Notes: a model not told the origin generated them from the sequence alone. Shown: positions 1 through 9,601, counted from the first letter of the stretch. The stretch: DNA of 64,000 nt from Gluconacetobacter aggeris (GCF_014174395.1 NZ_JABEQD010000006.1:62001-126000); one strand, 5' to 3'. Made by a program: numbers and translations.

Positions 1-574
1 TGGCATGGCCGGCCGCCAGGGTCAGGCGCGGCCCACGCGCGGGCAGAATGGCCAGCATGTCGTCATGGGCGGTCACGATGGTCCGGCCATCATCGCGACG
101 GACCATGAAATCGCCGGCCGACGCACGGACCAGGCCCGCGCGGGTGGCAACCTGGATAAACGGCGATGCCGCGTCGGGACGGCTTTCCACAAGAACCATT
201 CCATGCAGGAGCGTGAATGCGTTCCGCGCACCGCCGGTGGCGAACGCGATGGCGCTGCACGGCGCAAGCGTCGCGGTGGATCGTGCACCAAGGGCCAGTT
301 GCTGCGTCTCGCCATGGCGGGTGCGGATATCGGCGCGCAGATCGCCCGACAGCAATGCCGGTCCGGCCAGCAGCCCCGCGACGCATGTCGCGCCGGCGGC
401 AGCTCCCAGCCCTCGGCGCAGCAGTGCGCGGCGTTTCACCCGACGTAGATAGATGTCGCCCAGAGACTGGCCACCCAGCGCCGCGCTCAGCCGCGCAAGC
501 TGCATGTCCACGGGGTTGGACCGCCCGTTTTCGCCCTGCGGCGCATCCGTGGACCGTGTTGGATCGGAAGCCAT
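1..574 (-). CDS. FecR-family anti-sigma/sensor protein (partial, runs off left edge)
   Basis: Reading the minus strand from the ATG at 574 gives an open frame of 191 codons to the window edge with no stop, so the C-terminal part is missing. The N-terminal part is hydrophilic and Arg-rich, followed by one hydrophobic segment (about residues 54-70, GLGAAAGATCVAGLLAG). After it comes a FecR-like core containing RTRHGETQQLALGARSTATL and a repeat of short beta-like segments. This is the usual shape of an inner-membrane FecR protein that senses an occupied TonB-dependent receptor and controls an ECF sigma factor. It lies 33 bp downstream of the sigma gene at 608-1129, which fits a fecIR pair. A cognate receptor is expected beyond the left edge but is not visible. 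Confidence 0.82.
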   Translation of the reverse strand, partial: MASDPTRSTDAPQGENGRSNPVDMQLARLSAALGGQSLGDIYLRRVKRRALLRRGLGAAAGATCVAGLLAGPALLSGDLRADIRTRHGETQQLALGARSTATLAPCSAIAFATGGARNAFTLLHGMVLVESRPDAASPFIQVATRAGLVRASAGDFMVRRDDGRTIVTAHDDMLAILPARGPRLTLAAGHA

Positions 575-607
575 GATGCTTTCTATTACGAACAGGAATT
601 CAGGAAC

Positions 608-1129
608 TCAAGGCCGATCCAGCACACCCGCGCAGGCACGCTCGGCGGTGTCGATATATTTCCGCACCATGCTGACCGATACGTTGAGCCGTTCGGCGAT
701 ATCCTGGTGGCGCAGATGGTCGATCCGGTAGAAGAAGAACGCCGCACGTGCCTTGGGCGACACGCCGTGCAGCGCATGGTCCATGCGTTGGAGCAATTGC
801 AGGAACGCGTTATGTTCCTCGGGGCTCGGCGCCGTCTCCGCCGAAACGGCCCGTAGCGCATCCAGATAGCTTGCCTCCAGCACGCTGCGCCTTCTCAGTT
901 CGGCGATCAGGCGCCGTGCCACGACCAGCAGAAAGGCGCGCGGTTCCCGCAGGTTCTCCGCCTGCCGGGACGCGGCAAGACGGACAAACACCTCGGAGGC
1001 GATTTCCTCCCCCTTGCTGCGGGAGCCGAGTTGACGTGCCATGCGGCTGACCAACCAGCCGAAATGAGACTGGAACAATCCCGTTAATGGGTCGGGAAAC
1101 CGCGAATGCGTCAAGGGCTGTTTGGTCAT
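608..1129 (-). CDS. ECF RNA polymerase sigma factor, FecI type
   Basis: A protein of 173 residues with the two-domain layout of group IV sigma factors. Region 2 is near the start (LFQSHFGWLVSRMARQLGS, then GEEIASEVFVRLAASR). Region 4 is near the end (helix-turn-helix around FFYRIDHLRHQDIAERLNVS). The frame stays open upstream to 1312, but the ATG at 1129 gives the normal FecI length and starts just before region 2, so I chose it; the upstream 61 codons look unlike any sigma domain. It is followed after 33 bp by a FecR-type regulator, so the pair probably responds to an outer-membrane receptor, most often for iron complexes. The target promoter cannot be seen here. Confidence 0.85.
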   Translation of the reverse strand: MTKQPLTHSRFPDPLTGLFQSHFGWLVSRMARQLGSRSKGEEIASEVFVRLAASRQAENLREPRAFLLVVARRLIAELRRRSVLEASYLDALRAVSAETAPSPEEHNAFLQLLQRMDHALHGVSPKARAAFFFYRIDHLRHQDIAERLNVSVSMVRKYIDTAERACAGVLDRP

Positions 1130-1914
1130 CTCATACCCACTCGCCCGAAGACCGGCACACGTCCGGCTTCGTGAGTCGATTTTGATGATCCGTTCCGGAT
1201 CGTCGATGACCCTGTTCCATGCGATCCTGTAAACATCGACGATATCGTCGTAGCTGCCCCCGAGGGTTGCGTAGAGCTTGTTCCGGCGCAGAAAGCCCCA
1301 AAAACTCCCCATCCGATAGGGAATTCCAAACAGAGTCGCTCTCTTCCCGGATTGGTATTGCGATCACGAGGCAATGGCCGGCGCCACAATCACCAAACCC
1401 GTTCGTTCGAATTCTGAATTACGTACATAAAACGTATAATAATCAAACCTGTCCGATATATTGACGATTCTCAAGGGGTTTCTTATTCACGTATCATTGA
1501 TATCGCTTATGCATCTCATTAACAGATTGTCATATACCGCGTTTCCCATTGAACATCATGCACCGACCTCTACTGAAAATCATAACGGGAGTGCAATAGG
1601 GAACCGAATCTGCTGATGGCGACCAACGGGCCAAAACACGGCCGGCCAGGTCGCCCCCACACGTCACCCATGCCGCCAGATGCGATCAATCCGTGGAAGC
1701 GGGCGGAATAAACGCCCATCCAGCCCCCCGGAACGGCGCGAACGGGGCGTATGCGCCACTCGACCTGGCCAGCCGGCCGCACGCGGGCACGATGCTGACG
1801 GTCATGGCGGTGACGATGCGGACCTGCGGGCATCTGGCAGGCCGGTTGAAGTCCGGGCAGATCTGACGATCGGGGGCCCGCTCCCCCGATCGCCGCGATC
1901 CCCTCCGCAGGATT
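1130..1914. other. 785-bp intergenic region, no gene recognised
   Basis: The gap separates the leftward sigma factor start from the end of the leftward hexosaminidase gene. Bases 1415-1560 are clearly AT-richer than the surroundings and probably hold the promoter of the fecIR pair. The short open frames on both strands have no recognisable domain and shadow-like composition. The only clear structure is the hairpin at 1867-1892. Confidence 0.5.
1867..1892 (-). terminator. Hairpin after the amino-sugar operon
   Basis: A perfect 10-bp inverted repeat (cgatcggggg / cccccgatcg) with a 6-base loop starts 23 bp past the stop of the hexosaminidase gene. No U-run follows on the minus strand, so intrinsic termination is uncertain; it may equally be a 3'-end stabiliser. 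Confidence 0.45.
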
Positions 1915-4107
1915 TTACGGCGCGAGAAGCCTCCGCACCGCCGGCTCGACCGCGATCATCAGCCCGGCAGGCGGCAGGGCCGCGCCGGCGGACGTGCCGG
2001 ACACATCGGCGGAACCATTGATGGCGGCGTCTTCCTGATCGAAAATCGCCTTCTCCGGCGCAGAGAGTGTCCGCCTGCCATCCAGCGCCTTCAATCCCGC
2101 CCGGGCGATGACCGCGAGGTGACTGGACGTCACCAGGGCCTCGGACAGGCCACGCACATGCGCCACCGGGGCGAAGGCCGCATCATTGTCGCACCAGACC
2201 GCAAGCTGCCGCCGAAGGGCCGGCACCACACTGTGGTCTCCCGCCACATAGCGCGCCACCAGTATCGAAAACCGCTGCGCCTGTGCCGGATCGGGCGACG
2301 CGACTTCCCCGATTTCATCCAGCCTGTGGCCGTGGCGCCCCACATAGCGATTCATGTTGTAGTTGCGCAGCGGAACCGTGGCACTCGCCAGCACCATCAC
2401 CGGATCGACCGTACCGGGCGAAAGCCGTGCCGCCATGCGCCACCTGTTCGCCTCGCCCTGCAATCCCGTGATCTGGAGTTCGGAATTCACCACGGCAAGG
2501 CGCCGATACATGTCGTCGACATCCCGCACGGCGGCTGGCGACCAGAACCGTTCGGCGATTGCGGCCGCACGCGGCCAGATCCGCGCATCGAGCATCTCGT
2601 CGGTTACAAGTTCCGCCCATAACGGCGCCTCGCCGCCAAGCACGTAGGATTTCTGCTGCTCGGTCAGGGGCGGCGGCGCGGGTTCCTTCAGGAAGGCGGC
2701 AACCAGGTCCGGCCGCGCGCCCTTCTGCAACATCCTGTCGGCCTGGGCACGGGTAATGCCGTTCGCGGCCGGATCGTACGGGTCGACCAGATAATGCTGG
2801 CCGGCCGGCTGGAGCAGATCGAGGTAATACCCGGCGGACACGATGACGGGATGACGGCCTTCGGTGGCGGAGGCAATGAATTTCGAACTGCGCCAGACAT
2901 CGACCACCACGTCGGACGGAATGGCCGCCTCGCTGACCTCATCCCACCCGACCATGATCTTTCCCTGACCGGCCAGGATCTTCTGCACCTGCGCGGTAAA
3001 GGCCGCCTGCAACGCCTGCGGCGTCGCATAGCCATGGTCCTTCATCCAGGCCGCGATCTTCGGATTCTTCATCCATTCGCCGGGATCGACCTCGTCACCG
3101 CCGGAATGGAAATAGGCATCGGGAAACAGCCGGCCCATTTCGCCGTAGAGCCGGCGCACAAGGCGCAGCGTCGCCGGCAGGGTCGGGTCGAGCGCGGCCG
3201 TATTCTTGTTCTTCGGCTCCGGATCGACCGGACTTTGCGCCGCCAGTTCGGGATGGGCCAGCAGCAGGGCCAGCGCATGGCCCGGCACGTCGAATTCGGG
3301 CACGACCCGGATACCCCGATCCGCCGCATAAGCCACCAGGTCCCGGATCTGGCGCTGGGTGTAGTACTGGCCGTGCGATCCCTTCGCGGTCAGTTCGGGC
3401 AACACGCGGCTCTCCACCCGAAAGCCGGTTCCATCGCTGAGATGCAGGTGCAGGACGTTGAGTTTCAGCATCTCCATCGCGTCGATCTGGCGCTTGATGG
3501 TCTCGACCGTCACGAAATGGCGCGACGTGTCGATCATGATCCCGCGCCAGGCGAAACGGGGATGATCGGCGATGGTCGCAAAATCGATCTTCGGCCCGTT
3601 TTCATCCCGCCCGATCAGTTGCGCGAGCGTCGCCAGGCCATGGACCACCCCATCGGGGCCGTCAGCCGTCAGCGTGACGCCGCCGGGGCCGACCTCCAGC
3701 CGGTAATCCTCCTTCGCCCGCGTCGTCAGCCAGCCCGCATCCTGTCCCGCCTCGATCCTCAGCGGAACCGGCGCCGAAGCCGGGTCGGCGGGCCGATCGG
3801 CCACGGGCATCACCCGTCCGGCCAGCGCATCGGCACGGCCCAGGAAGCGCCCCGCCGCCGCTCGCAGCATCGCGGAAGGCGGACGGCTCCACGACACGAC
3901 GAAGCCGCCGGACAGCGGAAGCGCCCCGCCGGGGAAGGCAACCGAAGACGGAATCGGCATCAGCGCGGGCGCGGGAGCAGGCGCCACGGGCCCTGCCGCC
4001 GTCGGCAGCTCTCCCGGTTGCGTCGCGCAGGCCGAAAGCGCCATCGTCGCGGCAAGCAGCGAAGACCCGGCAAGAGCCGCGCGCGCGGTCGAAAACATCA
4101 TGCTCAT
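1915..4107 (-). CDS. Beta-N-acetylhexosaminidase, GH20, predicted lipoprotein
   Basis: This 730-residue enzyme should release terminal GlcNAc or GalNAc from chito-oligosaccharides or glycans by substrate-assisted catalysis. It begins with a signal sequence ending in a lipobox-like LSACA, so it is probably lipid-anchored in the periplasm. A GH20b-like domain precedes the catalytic barrel. The family signature HSGGDE is at about residues 333-338, supplying the catalytic Asp-Glu pair. Long parts such as DTSRHFVTVETIKRQIDAME and LHLHLSDGTGFR are typical GH20 core. The ATG at 4107 was chosen over 4122 because it overlaps the cutC stop (ATGA, 4104-4107) and has AGGAG just upstream. It is the last gene of the leftward amino-sugar operon. 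Confidence 0.93.
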   Translation of the reverse strand: MSMMFSTARAALAGSSLLAATMALSACATQPGELPTAAGPVAPAPAPALMPIPSSVAFPGGALPLSGGFVVSWSRPPSAMLRAAAGRFLGRADALAGRVMPVADRPADPASAPVPLRIEAGQDAGWLTTRAKEDYRLEVGPGGVTLTADGPDGVVHGLATLAQLIGRDENGPKIDFATIADHPRFAWRGIMIDTSRHFVTVETIKRQIDAMEMLKLNVLHLHLSDGTGFRVESRVLPELTAKGSHGQYYTQRQIRDLVAYAADRGIRVVPEFDVPGHALALLLAHPELAAQSPVDPEPKNKNTAALDPTLPATLRLVRRLYGEMGRLFPDAYFHSGGDEVDPGEWMKNPKIAAWMKDHGYATPQALQAAFTAQVQKILAGQGKIMVGWDEVSEAAIPSDVVVDVWRSSKFIASATEGRHPVIVSAGYYLDLLQPAGQHYLVDPYDPAANGITRAQADRMLQKGARPDLVAAFLKEPAPPPLTEQQKSYVLGGEAPLWAELVTDEMLDARIWPRAAAIAERFWSPAAVRDVDDMYRRLAVVNSELQITGLQGEANRWRMAARLSPGTVDPVMVLASATVPLRNYNMNRYVGRHGHRLDEIGEVASPDPAQAQRFSILVARYVAGDHSVVPALRRQLAVWCDNDAAFAPVAHVRGLSEALVTSSHLAVIARAGLKALDGRRTLSAPEKAIFDQEDAAINGSADVSGTSAGAALPPAGLMIAVEPAVRRLLAP

Positions 4108-4883
4108 TTTCTCCTGGAACAATCCCCGGACGTCGGGGCAACGCGGCCTGCACTGTCCAGCACACGGCGTATCGCCCTGACCGTCGCGGCATCGGTCGGC
4201 ACCGGATTGTCGCCGAAACCGGCATGCCGCGCACCCTGCCCCCGTGGCGGATCACCACTGCGACAGGAGCCGTGAATCTCTTTGACCCCGGTGGCCGCGA
4301 CAAGTGCCGCGGCCGAAAGCGGCGAGACGCCGCCACCGGCCATGACGGAAATGCGTCCACCGGCCCGATCGGCCAGACGGCGCAGCCTCTCGCGCCCCTC
4401 CCATGCGGTGGTCCCCCCACCCGAGGTCAGGATGCGTTCGAACCCCAGCCCCACCGCGACTTCCAGCGCCGCGTCCGGATCGACCGCCTGGTCGAAGGCG
4501 CGATGCAGCGTGGCACGGGACAGGCCGCAGGCGCGGGCATGGTCCAGCAGCCGGCGCAGCATGGCCTCGTCAAGCCGCCCATCCGCCAGGCAAGCGCCCA
4601 ATACGATACCGGACAGGCCGGCCCGCGCCACGGCGGCAATATCGCCGCGCATGACCTCTTCCTCGGCCGAAGAAAATACGAAATCCCCCGGACGGGGCCG
4701 GATCATCGCAAGGACAGGGCACGACACACGGGCGGCGATCGCCATCAGCCCCGCCGAAGGCGTCAGTCCGCCCAGCGCCAGCGCGGCACAAAGCTCGACC
4801 CGGTCGGCACCGCCCGCCACGGCGGCCTCCAGGCCCTCGGCCCCATCGACGCAGACTTCCAGCAGGATGGGGCGCGCGTGCAT
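4104..4883 (-). CDS. cutC: CutC family TIM-barrel protein
   Basis: About 259 residues with the typical CutC start (LLEVCVDGAEGLEAAVAGGADRVELC in two pieces: LLEVCVDGAEGLEAA and GGADRVELCAAL) and the conserved GGLTPSAG and ILTSGGGTTAWEG stretches. Family members are called copper homeostasis proteins from E. coli genetics, but the copper role is disputed and the fold is an enzyme-like TIM barrel. Here it sits inside an amino-sugar operon: its ATG overlaps the nagB stop by one base (TGATG at 4881-4885) and its own stop overlaps the hexosaminidase start. A GTG one codon earlier (4886) is an alternative start. The context suggests a role in sugar metabolism, which is inference. Confidence 0.9.
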   Translation of the reverse strand: MHARPILLEVCVDGAEGLEAAVAGGADRVELCAALALGGLTPSAGLMAIAARVSCPVLAMIRPRPGDFVFSSAEEEVMRGDIAAVARAGLSGIVLGACLADGRLDEAMLRRLLDHARACGLSRATLHRAFDQAVDPDAALEVAVGLGFERILTSGGGTTAWEGRERLRRLADRAGGRISVMAGGGVSPLSAAALVAATGVKEIHGSCRSGDPPRGQGARHAGFGDNPVPTDAATVRAIRRVLDSAGRVAPTSGDCSRRK

Positions 4884-5692
4884 CACGGCCCCGCCGATCG
4901 CGCCGGCTGAATCGCGACGAGTTCCGGGTCATGCCGCATCTGCCATTCGATCGCATCGCGCTGGGCCAGGCCCGAAGCCGCCGCCGCATCGAGCAGGACA
5001 AGGCAGTCCGGGTGGAATTGCAGGGCGGACCCCGGCACCGCCGCGCTGACCGGCCCCTCGATCGCACGCGCCGCGATCGCGGCCTTGCGCGCACCGGTCA
5101 CGACCATCAGCGTCCTGCGGGCCTCCAGGATCGTGCCCGTTCCCATCGTGATGGCCCGCGTCGGCACACGCGACGGGTCGCCGCCGAACATCCCGGCATT
5201 CTGCGCCAGGGTCGCCTGCGCCAGGGTGACGACACGGGTACGGCTGGCAAGCGCCGACAATGGCTCATTGAAACCGATATGACCGTTTTCGCCCAGGCCG
5301 AGGAGTTGCAGATCGATCCCGCCGGCCTGCGCGATGCGCGCCTCGTATCCGGCGGCTTCCGCATCGGCATCAGGCGCGGCGCCATCGGGAACATGGGTCC
5401 GCTCCGGAGCAAGGTCGACATGCGCGAACAGGTGCGCGTGCATATAGTGGCGATAGGATTGGGCATGGCCGCCCGGCAGGCCGACATATTCGTCGAGATT
5501 GAAGGTGGTGACGGCACCGAAATCGACACCATCCGCACGGGCCGTCCCGACCAGCCGGCGGTAGATCGCTTCCATGGTCCGCCCCGTCGCCAGCCCCAGG
5601 ACGGACTCCGGCCTGCCGCGCACCTGATCGGCCAGCAGCCGCGCCGCCAGTACGGCAACATGGGCAGGATCGGGGCAGATGATGATCTTCAC
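4883..5692 (-). CDS. nagB: Glucosamine-6-phosphate deaminase
   Basis: This 269-residue enzyme converts glucosamine-6-phosphate to fructose-6-phosphate and ammonia, the last step that feeds amino sugars into glycolysis or the pentose phosphate pathway. The NagB motifs FNLDEYVGL (about residues 72-80) and GLGENGHIGFNEP (about 132-144) supply the catalytic Asp, His and Glu. The length matches the E. coli enzyme. The true start is GTG at 5692, overlapping the permease stop as GTGA (5689-5692), with GGAAGGAG ten bases upstream; the frame stays open further but only as shadow of the permease. It is translationally coupled on both sides. Confidence 0.95.
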   Translation of the reverse strand: MKIIICPDPAHVAVLAARLLADQVRGRPESVLGLATGRTMEAIYRRLVGTARADGVDFGAVTTFNLDEYVGLPGGHAQSYRHYMHAHLFAHVDLAPERTHVPDGAAPDADAEAAGYEARIAQAGGIDLQLLGLGENGHIGFNEPLSALASRTRVVTLAQATLAQNAGMFGGDPSRVPTRAITMGTGTILEARRTLMVVTGARKAAIAARAIEGPVSAAVPGSALQFHPDCLVLLDAAAASGLAQRDAIEWQMRHDPELVAIQPARSAGP

Positions 5693-7065
5693 GGCGCTTC
5701 GCTCCTTCCCGTGGCCAGGGCCGGCCGTCGCGTCCCCGCGCGCAGCGCGACGATCCATCCGCCGATGAAGACATAGGATGGAACGGCCAGCGCCATGAAG
5801 GAAGGCGTGGTGCCCAGCACCGGGACAAGATGCACGAAAACCTGCGGCAGCACCGCCCCGCCGGAATAGGCCATGACCAGGAACGACGTCGTCCGTCCCC
5901 CCTCCGGGCCACCCTCCGCAAGCACGATGGGAAAAAGCGCCGGCAGGATCATCGCATTGGCAAACCCCAGCAGCGCCACGCAGAAGACCGGCACCACGCC
6001 CGGAGCCACCATCGCCAGCAGGCACAGCAGAATCCCGCCGACACAGGACAGCAGCATATAGCGTTCCTGGTCGACGACACGCGGCACGAGGACCATGCCG
6101 GCCAGATAGCCGGCCATCATCGCGGCAAGGGTCAGTGCCGTCAGATATTTCGTCACGTCCAGCGACAGGCCGAAGGAACGGCCATAGAGCCCGATGGCGT
6201 CCCCGGCCATGACCTCCACCCCGACATACAGGAACATGGCAAGGGCCCCGGTCATCAGCCATCCCGGCTGGGCCGCCACCTCACGATCGCGGGCGCGCGG
6301 CGCGGCACGCTCCATGGCGATATCGGGCAGCCTGGCGCGCGCGGTAAAGACCGCCAGCAGCAGCAGCAAGCCAGCCATTGCCGAATAGGGGGCATGCACG
6401 GCGTGGGTAAAGGCCGCCAGCGTCGCCTCGCGGGCGGGGCCGGGCGGCGTGCGCGCGATATCGGCCGCCACACCCCCGACATTCGGCATGACGATGACCG
6501 CGAACAGCGCGGGTGCCACGATCCCGGCGAATTTGTTGGCGACCCCCATGATGGCGATGCGCTGGGCGGCACGATCATGCCCCCCCAGCAGGCTGACATA
6601 CGGATTGATCGTAATCTGCAGCAGCGACAGCCCGGCCCCGATCACCGTCAGGCCGCCCAGCGCACCGGCATACCATCGCGCGTTGACGCATTCCCCGAAC
6701 AGCGCGGTCCCCGCCGCCATCACCACCAGCGCGATGGACAGGCCCCGCCGCAGACCGACCCGCCGCGTCAGCGCAGTCGCCGGCAGCGGAAAGACGAAAT
6801 AGGCCAGATAGAAGCAGACGGGCACCAGGAACGCCGAGATATCGTCCAGATTGAAGGCCACCTGGACGAACGTGATCAGCGGGCCGTTCAGCCAGGTCAC
6901 AAAGCCGATGCTGAAGAACAGGGTGGCCATGATCAGGATGGGGCGCCAGCCATAGGCCCCGGCGGGGCTGCGCGCCGCAAGGCCGGCCAGCCACGACCGT
7001 CCATTGAATCCCCCGGCCGGTGAAGGCACCGGCCGGGGCGAACGATCGGGCCCGTCCTGCACCAT
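5689..7065 (-). CDS. nagP: MFS sugar permease, FucP/NagP-like (probable GlcNAc porter)
   Basis: A 458-residue inner-membrane protein with about 12 hydrophobic segments. It matches the FucP/glucose-galactose porter branch of the major facilitator family: FFSIGFVTWLNGPLI in TM1, LQITINPYVSLLG in TM4, and RIAIMGVANKFAGI after it. Because it lies with nagB, a GlcNAc-type kinase, a hexosaminidase and a TonB-dependent receptor, its substrate is probably N-acetylglucosamine taken up by proton symport without phosphorylation. The ATG at 7065 overlaps the receptor stop by one base (TGATG). Substrate is inferred from neighbours only. Confidence 0.85.
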   Translation of the reverse strand: MVQDGPDRSPRPVPSPAGGFNGRSWLAGLAARSPAGAYGWRPILIMATLFFSIGFVTWLNGPLITFVQVAFNLDDISAFLVPVCFYLAYFVFPLPATALTRRVGLRRGLSIALVVMAAGTALFGECVNARWYAGALGGLTVIGAGLSLLQITINPYVSLLGGHDRAAQRIAIMGVANKFAGIVAPALFAVIVMPNVGGVAADIARTPPGPAREATLAAFTHAVHAPYSAMAGLLLLLAVFTARARLPDIAMERAAPRARDREVAAQPGWLMTGALAMFLYVGVEVMAGDAIGLYGRSFGLSLDVTKYLTALTLAAMMAGYLAGMVLVPRVVDQERYMLLSCVGGILLCLLAMVAPGVVPVFCVALLGFANAMILPALFPIVLAEGGPEGGRTTSFLVMAYSGGAVLPQVFVHLVPVLGTTPSFMALAVPSYVFIGGWIVALRAGTRRPALATGRSEAP

Positions 7066-9485
7066 CAGAACCCGGTGGACAGCGAAACCACGGCGGCAAA
7101 CACGCCGCCGACATAATAGACCGGCCCGCCGCCCGTGGCGATGTGGCCGGTCGAGGTGGCGTGCGGAAGGGCGTTCGCGGTGTAGCTGGAGCCGGAGACA
7201 TAGTGATTGTCGCCGAGATTGGTCAGGTTGAGCTGGATCTGCGGATGCTTCATCGGTCCCAGCGCCTTCATCCGATAACCCAGCGCCAGGTTCGACGTGA
7301 TGTAGGACGGCATTTTCTCGTCATTCATGAAGGTCGTGTACTGGGTATCGACATAGCGCAGGTCGAAATTGCCGAAGAAGGTGCCGTCATCGTAATTCAG
7401 GCCGATGGCACCGGTGAATTTCGGCGCCGCCACCGCGACCTTGCCGGCCGTCGGCAGCGCACCCATCCCGGTGTTGAAATCATTGTCGAAGGTCGAATGC
7501 AGGAATTGGCCCGAGACATACGGGCTGAAATGATGCCAGCGCGCCAGCCCCAGTTCCGCCTGGATGCCGCGCGAGGTCTGGCCGCCGATATTGATCGGGG
7601 ATGCGACCATCTGGTTGGTGCCGGGAATATAGCCCGTCGAGGTCACCTGATGGTTGGTCATGTTGATGTTGAACAGCGACATCGAGAAATTATAGAGACC
7701 GCCCTGATGACGATAACCGATTTCCTCGCTGATCGAATATTCGGGCTTGAGGCTCTGCGGCTGCATCACCGCGTGTGACGAATTCGGGTCGAAGATCTGC
7801 GAATAGGCCTCGACCGAGGCCGGAGCCCGGAATGCCGTCGTCCCGTTGATGAAGATCTGGTCGTGGGGCGTAATTTTGTAACTTGCCGAGAATTGCGGCA
7901 ACGGTTCGAAGTAATTGCCCTGCATCTTGTACGGGTCCGCCCCGGGGATCAGGTTCGTTCCCTGGCGCGAGACCATGGCGACGCGAAAGCCCGCGCTGAG
8001 GGTCAGCCTGTCGTTCAGCAGGCGCTGCGTATCGGCGACGAACAGCGTGTTGACCTGCTGCATGAAATTCAGGTCGTACCCGGACAGGATATGCCCGTTC
8101 ACGCGGATCGGCGTGCCCGACCAGCCGCTGCCATCGGCATTGACCGGCAGGAAATCCGACAGTTCCTCATGGGTGGTATAGGCATACCACCAGCCGAAGG
8201 AGAATGTGTTGCTCTTGCTGATCCGCCAGTCGGCCGACATGTTCAGCCCGCCCGTCTTCTGGTTCCACGGATCGCGGCCTACGGTCAGGATGCTGCCATT
8301 GACGACGGTTCCGCCCGAAAGCTGGCCATATTGCTGCGTTCCGTAATACCCGCCGACCGCCGGAATGTTCTCGCCGCCCAGGGACGGACCGAACTGATGG
8401 ACGTAGTAAGGCGTCACATGCAGCTTCAGCCGGTCCGTCAGCGTGAAGTTCATCGGCACCACGATAAGCTGCTGGTTCAGGTTCTGGTTCGCCAGCTTGT
8501 AATACCCCGCGTCGCCCGGAGTGAAATTCGGATCGTAGGAGAATCCGACGCCATATTGTTTCCATTGCGCCATGGTGGGCGCCCGCCACGAGGTCGCTTC
8601 CTGACGGTTGTAGGAGAATATGGCGGAGATATTGTTGCCGTCCCCCCACTCCTTCACGAATTTGGTGTCGAGATGATAGCGCATGAAGCCACCGGGACCG
8701 CGCGCGCCATTATCGTAGCCGGTATGGGAGAAGGACAGGAACCCGCGCACGCCGGAATTGCCGATGTCACCCGTATCGAACCGCAGGAATTCCTTGTTGA
8801 AACTGTAGGAACCGCCGGCAAGATCGGCAAATCCGCCCATATGGTGCGACGGGTTGATCGCCGTCGCCGTGATCTGTCCGCCCACGGCGTTGTAGAACGG
8901 CGCGTTCAGGTCCGGCGCCCCCTGGGAAATCGTGACGGAACCAAGATTCTCGGTATCGACCAGCGTTGCCGTATAGGGCGCGTAATTGATCGGGTCCGCC
9001 AGCGGCGCGCCTTCGAACAGATAGCCGAACTGGGTTTCGTTCAGGCCACGAACCTGGAGATGGTCCCCGGTGGTGCCGAACGGGTCCTGGCTGCTCACCG
9101 TCACGCCGGGAAGATCGGCGATCAGGGACGTGATGTTGGATGACGGCGACTGTTTGGCGATGAAATCGCGCGTGATGCCGCTCTGCGAACGCGGCGCGGA
9201 TTGCGGCGGCATCAGCCCGCCGCCCGGCGTGCGATTGGTAATGCCCGTCGCCGCCACGGCATGGTTGGTGACCGAGACCTCCTCCGACGATCGGGTGAAC
9301 TGCCCGAGGACGGACGAACTGAGGTCATCGCCGCCGGATGACCCGTTCCGGACCGCCGGCGCGCTCGCCATGGCCTTCTGGCCATGGCCGGTAGCCGTCT
9401 TTTTTGTCTGCGCATGCGCGGCTGCCGCGGCAAGACCGGTCAGCGCAACGCAGGAAAGGGAAAGCTGGCGGAACGAGATGCGCAT
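7065..9485 (-). CDS. TonB-dependent outer-membrane receptor (probable amino-sugar oligomer uptake)
   Basis: An 806-residue receptor with a signal peptide (about residues 1-26, ending AAAAAHAQ), a long low-complexity linker, a plug domain (SLIADLPGVTVSSQDPFG, then DHLQVRGLNETQFGYLFEG) and a 22-strand-like barrel ending in Phe (SLSTGF). EEVSVTNH in the linker may be the TonB box. The ATG at 9485 was preferred over an upstream codon because it starts the signal peptide and has GTGGAG eight bases upstream. It is the first gene of the leftward run with nagP, nagB, cutC and the hexosaminidase, so it probably imports chito-oligosaccharides or GlcNAc-containing glycans. Confidence 0.92.
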   Translation of the reverse strand: MRISFRQLSLSCVALTGLAAAAAHAQTKKTATGHGQKAMASAPAVRNGSSGGDDLSSSVLGQFTRSSEEVSVTNHAVAATGITNRTPGGGLMPPQSAPRSQSGITRDFIAKQSPSSNITSLIADLPGVTVSSQDPFGTTGDHLQVRGLNETQFGYLFEGAPLADPINYAPYTATLVDTENLGSVTISQGAPDLNAPFYNAVGGQITATAINPSHHMGGFADLAGGSYSFNKEFLRFDTGDIGNSGVRGFLSFSHTGYDNGARGPGGFMRYHLDTKFVKEWGDGNNISAIFSYNRQEATSWRAPTMAQWKQYGVGFSYDPNFTPGDAGYYKLANQNLNQQLIVVPMNFTLTDRLKLHVTPYYVHQFGPSLGGENIPAVGGYYGTQQYGQLSGGTVVNGSILTVGRDPWNQKTGGLNMSADWRISKSNTFSFGWWYAYTTHEELSDFLPVNADGSGWSGTPIRVNGHILSGYDLNFMQQVNTLFVADTQRLLNDRLTLSAGFRVAMVSRQGTNLIPGADPYKMQGNYFEPLPQFSASYKITPHDQIFINGTTAFRAPASVEAYSQIFDPNSSHAVMQPQSLKPEYSISEEIGYRHQGGLYNFSMSLFNINMTNHQVTSTGYIPGTNQMVASPINIGGQTSRGIQAELGLARWHHFSPYVSGQFLHSTFDNDFNTGMGALPTAGKVAVAAPKFTGAIGLNYDDGTFFGNFDLRYVDTQYTTFMNDEKMPSYITSNLALGYRMKALGPMKHPQIQLNLTNLGDNHYVSGSSYTANALPHATSTGHIATGGGPVYYVGGVFAAVVSLSTGF

Positions 9486-9575
9486 GGTGACAACTCCACG
9501 ACCCGACTGACGGTGAACAGTCTCTGTCATTGCTCTTCAGAAACAAGCTCGCAAACGGGTTTTTAATGCGCAATA

Positions 9576-9601
9576 GGAATTTAATCCGGCTACTTAATTC
9601 C
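9576..9601. promoter_or_regulatory. Imperfect palindrome upstream of the receptor gene
   Basis: ggaatttaa and ttaattcc face each other around a 9-base spacer, within the AT-rich 195-bp gap between the receptor start (9485) and the ROK repressor stop (9681). Its place in the promoter region of the amino-sugar operon suggests an operator, possibly for the adjacent ROK repressor. This is inference. Confidence 0.3.

Noticed and set aside
1130-1312. N-terminal extension of the ECF sigma factor by 61 residues
   Set aside because: The extension has no sigma-like sequence, and the ATG at 1129 gives the normal family length and starts just before region 2.
1570-2021. Short open frames on both strands before the hexosaminidase stop
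   Set aside because: No ribosome site, no domain and low-complexity Arg/Pro composition.
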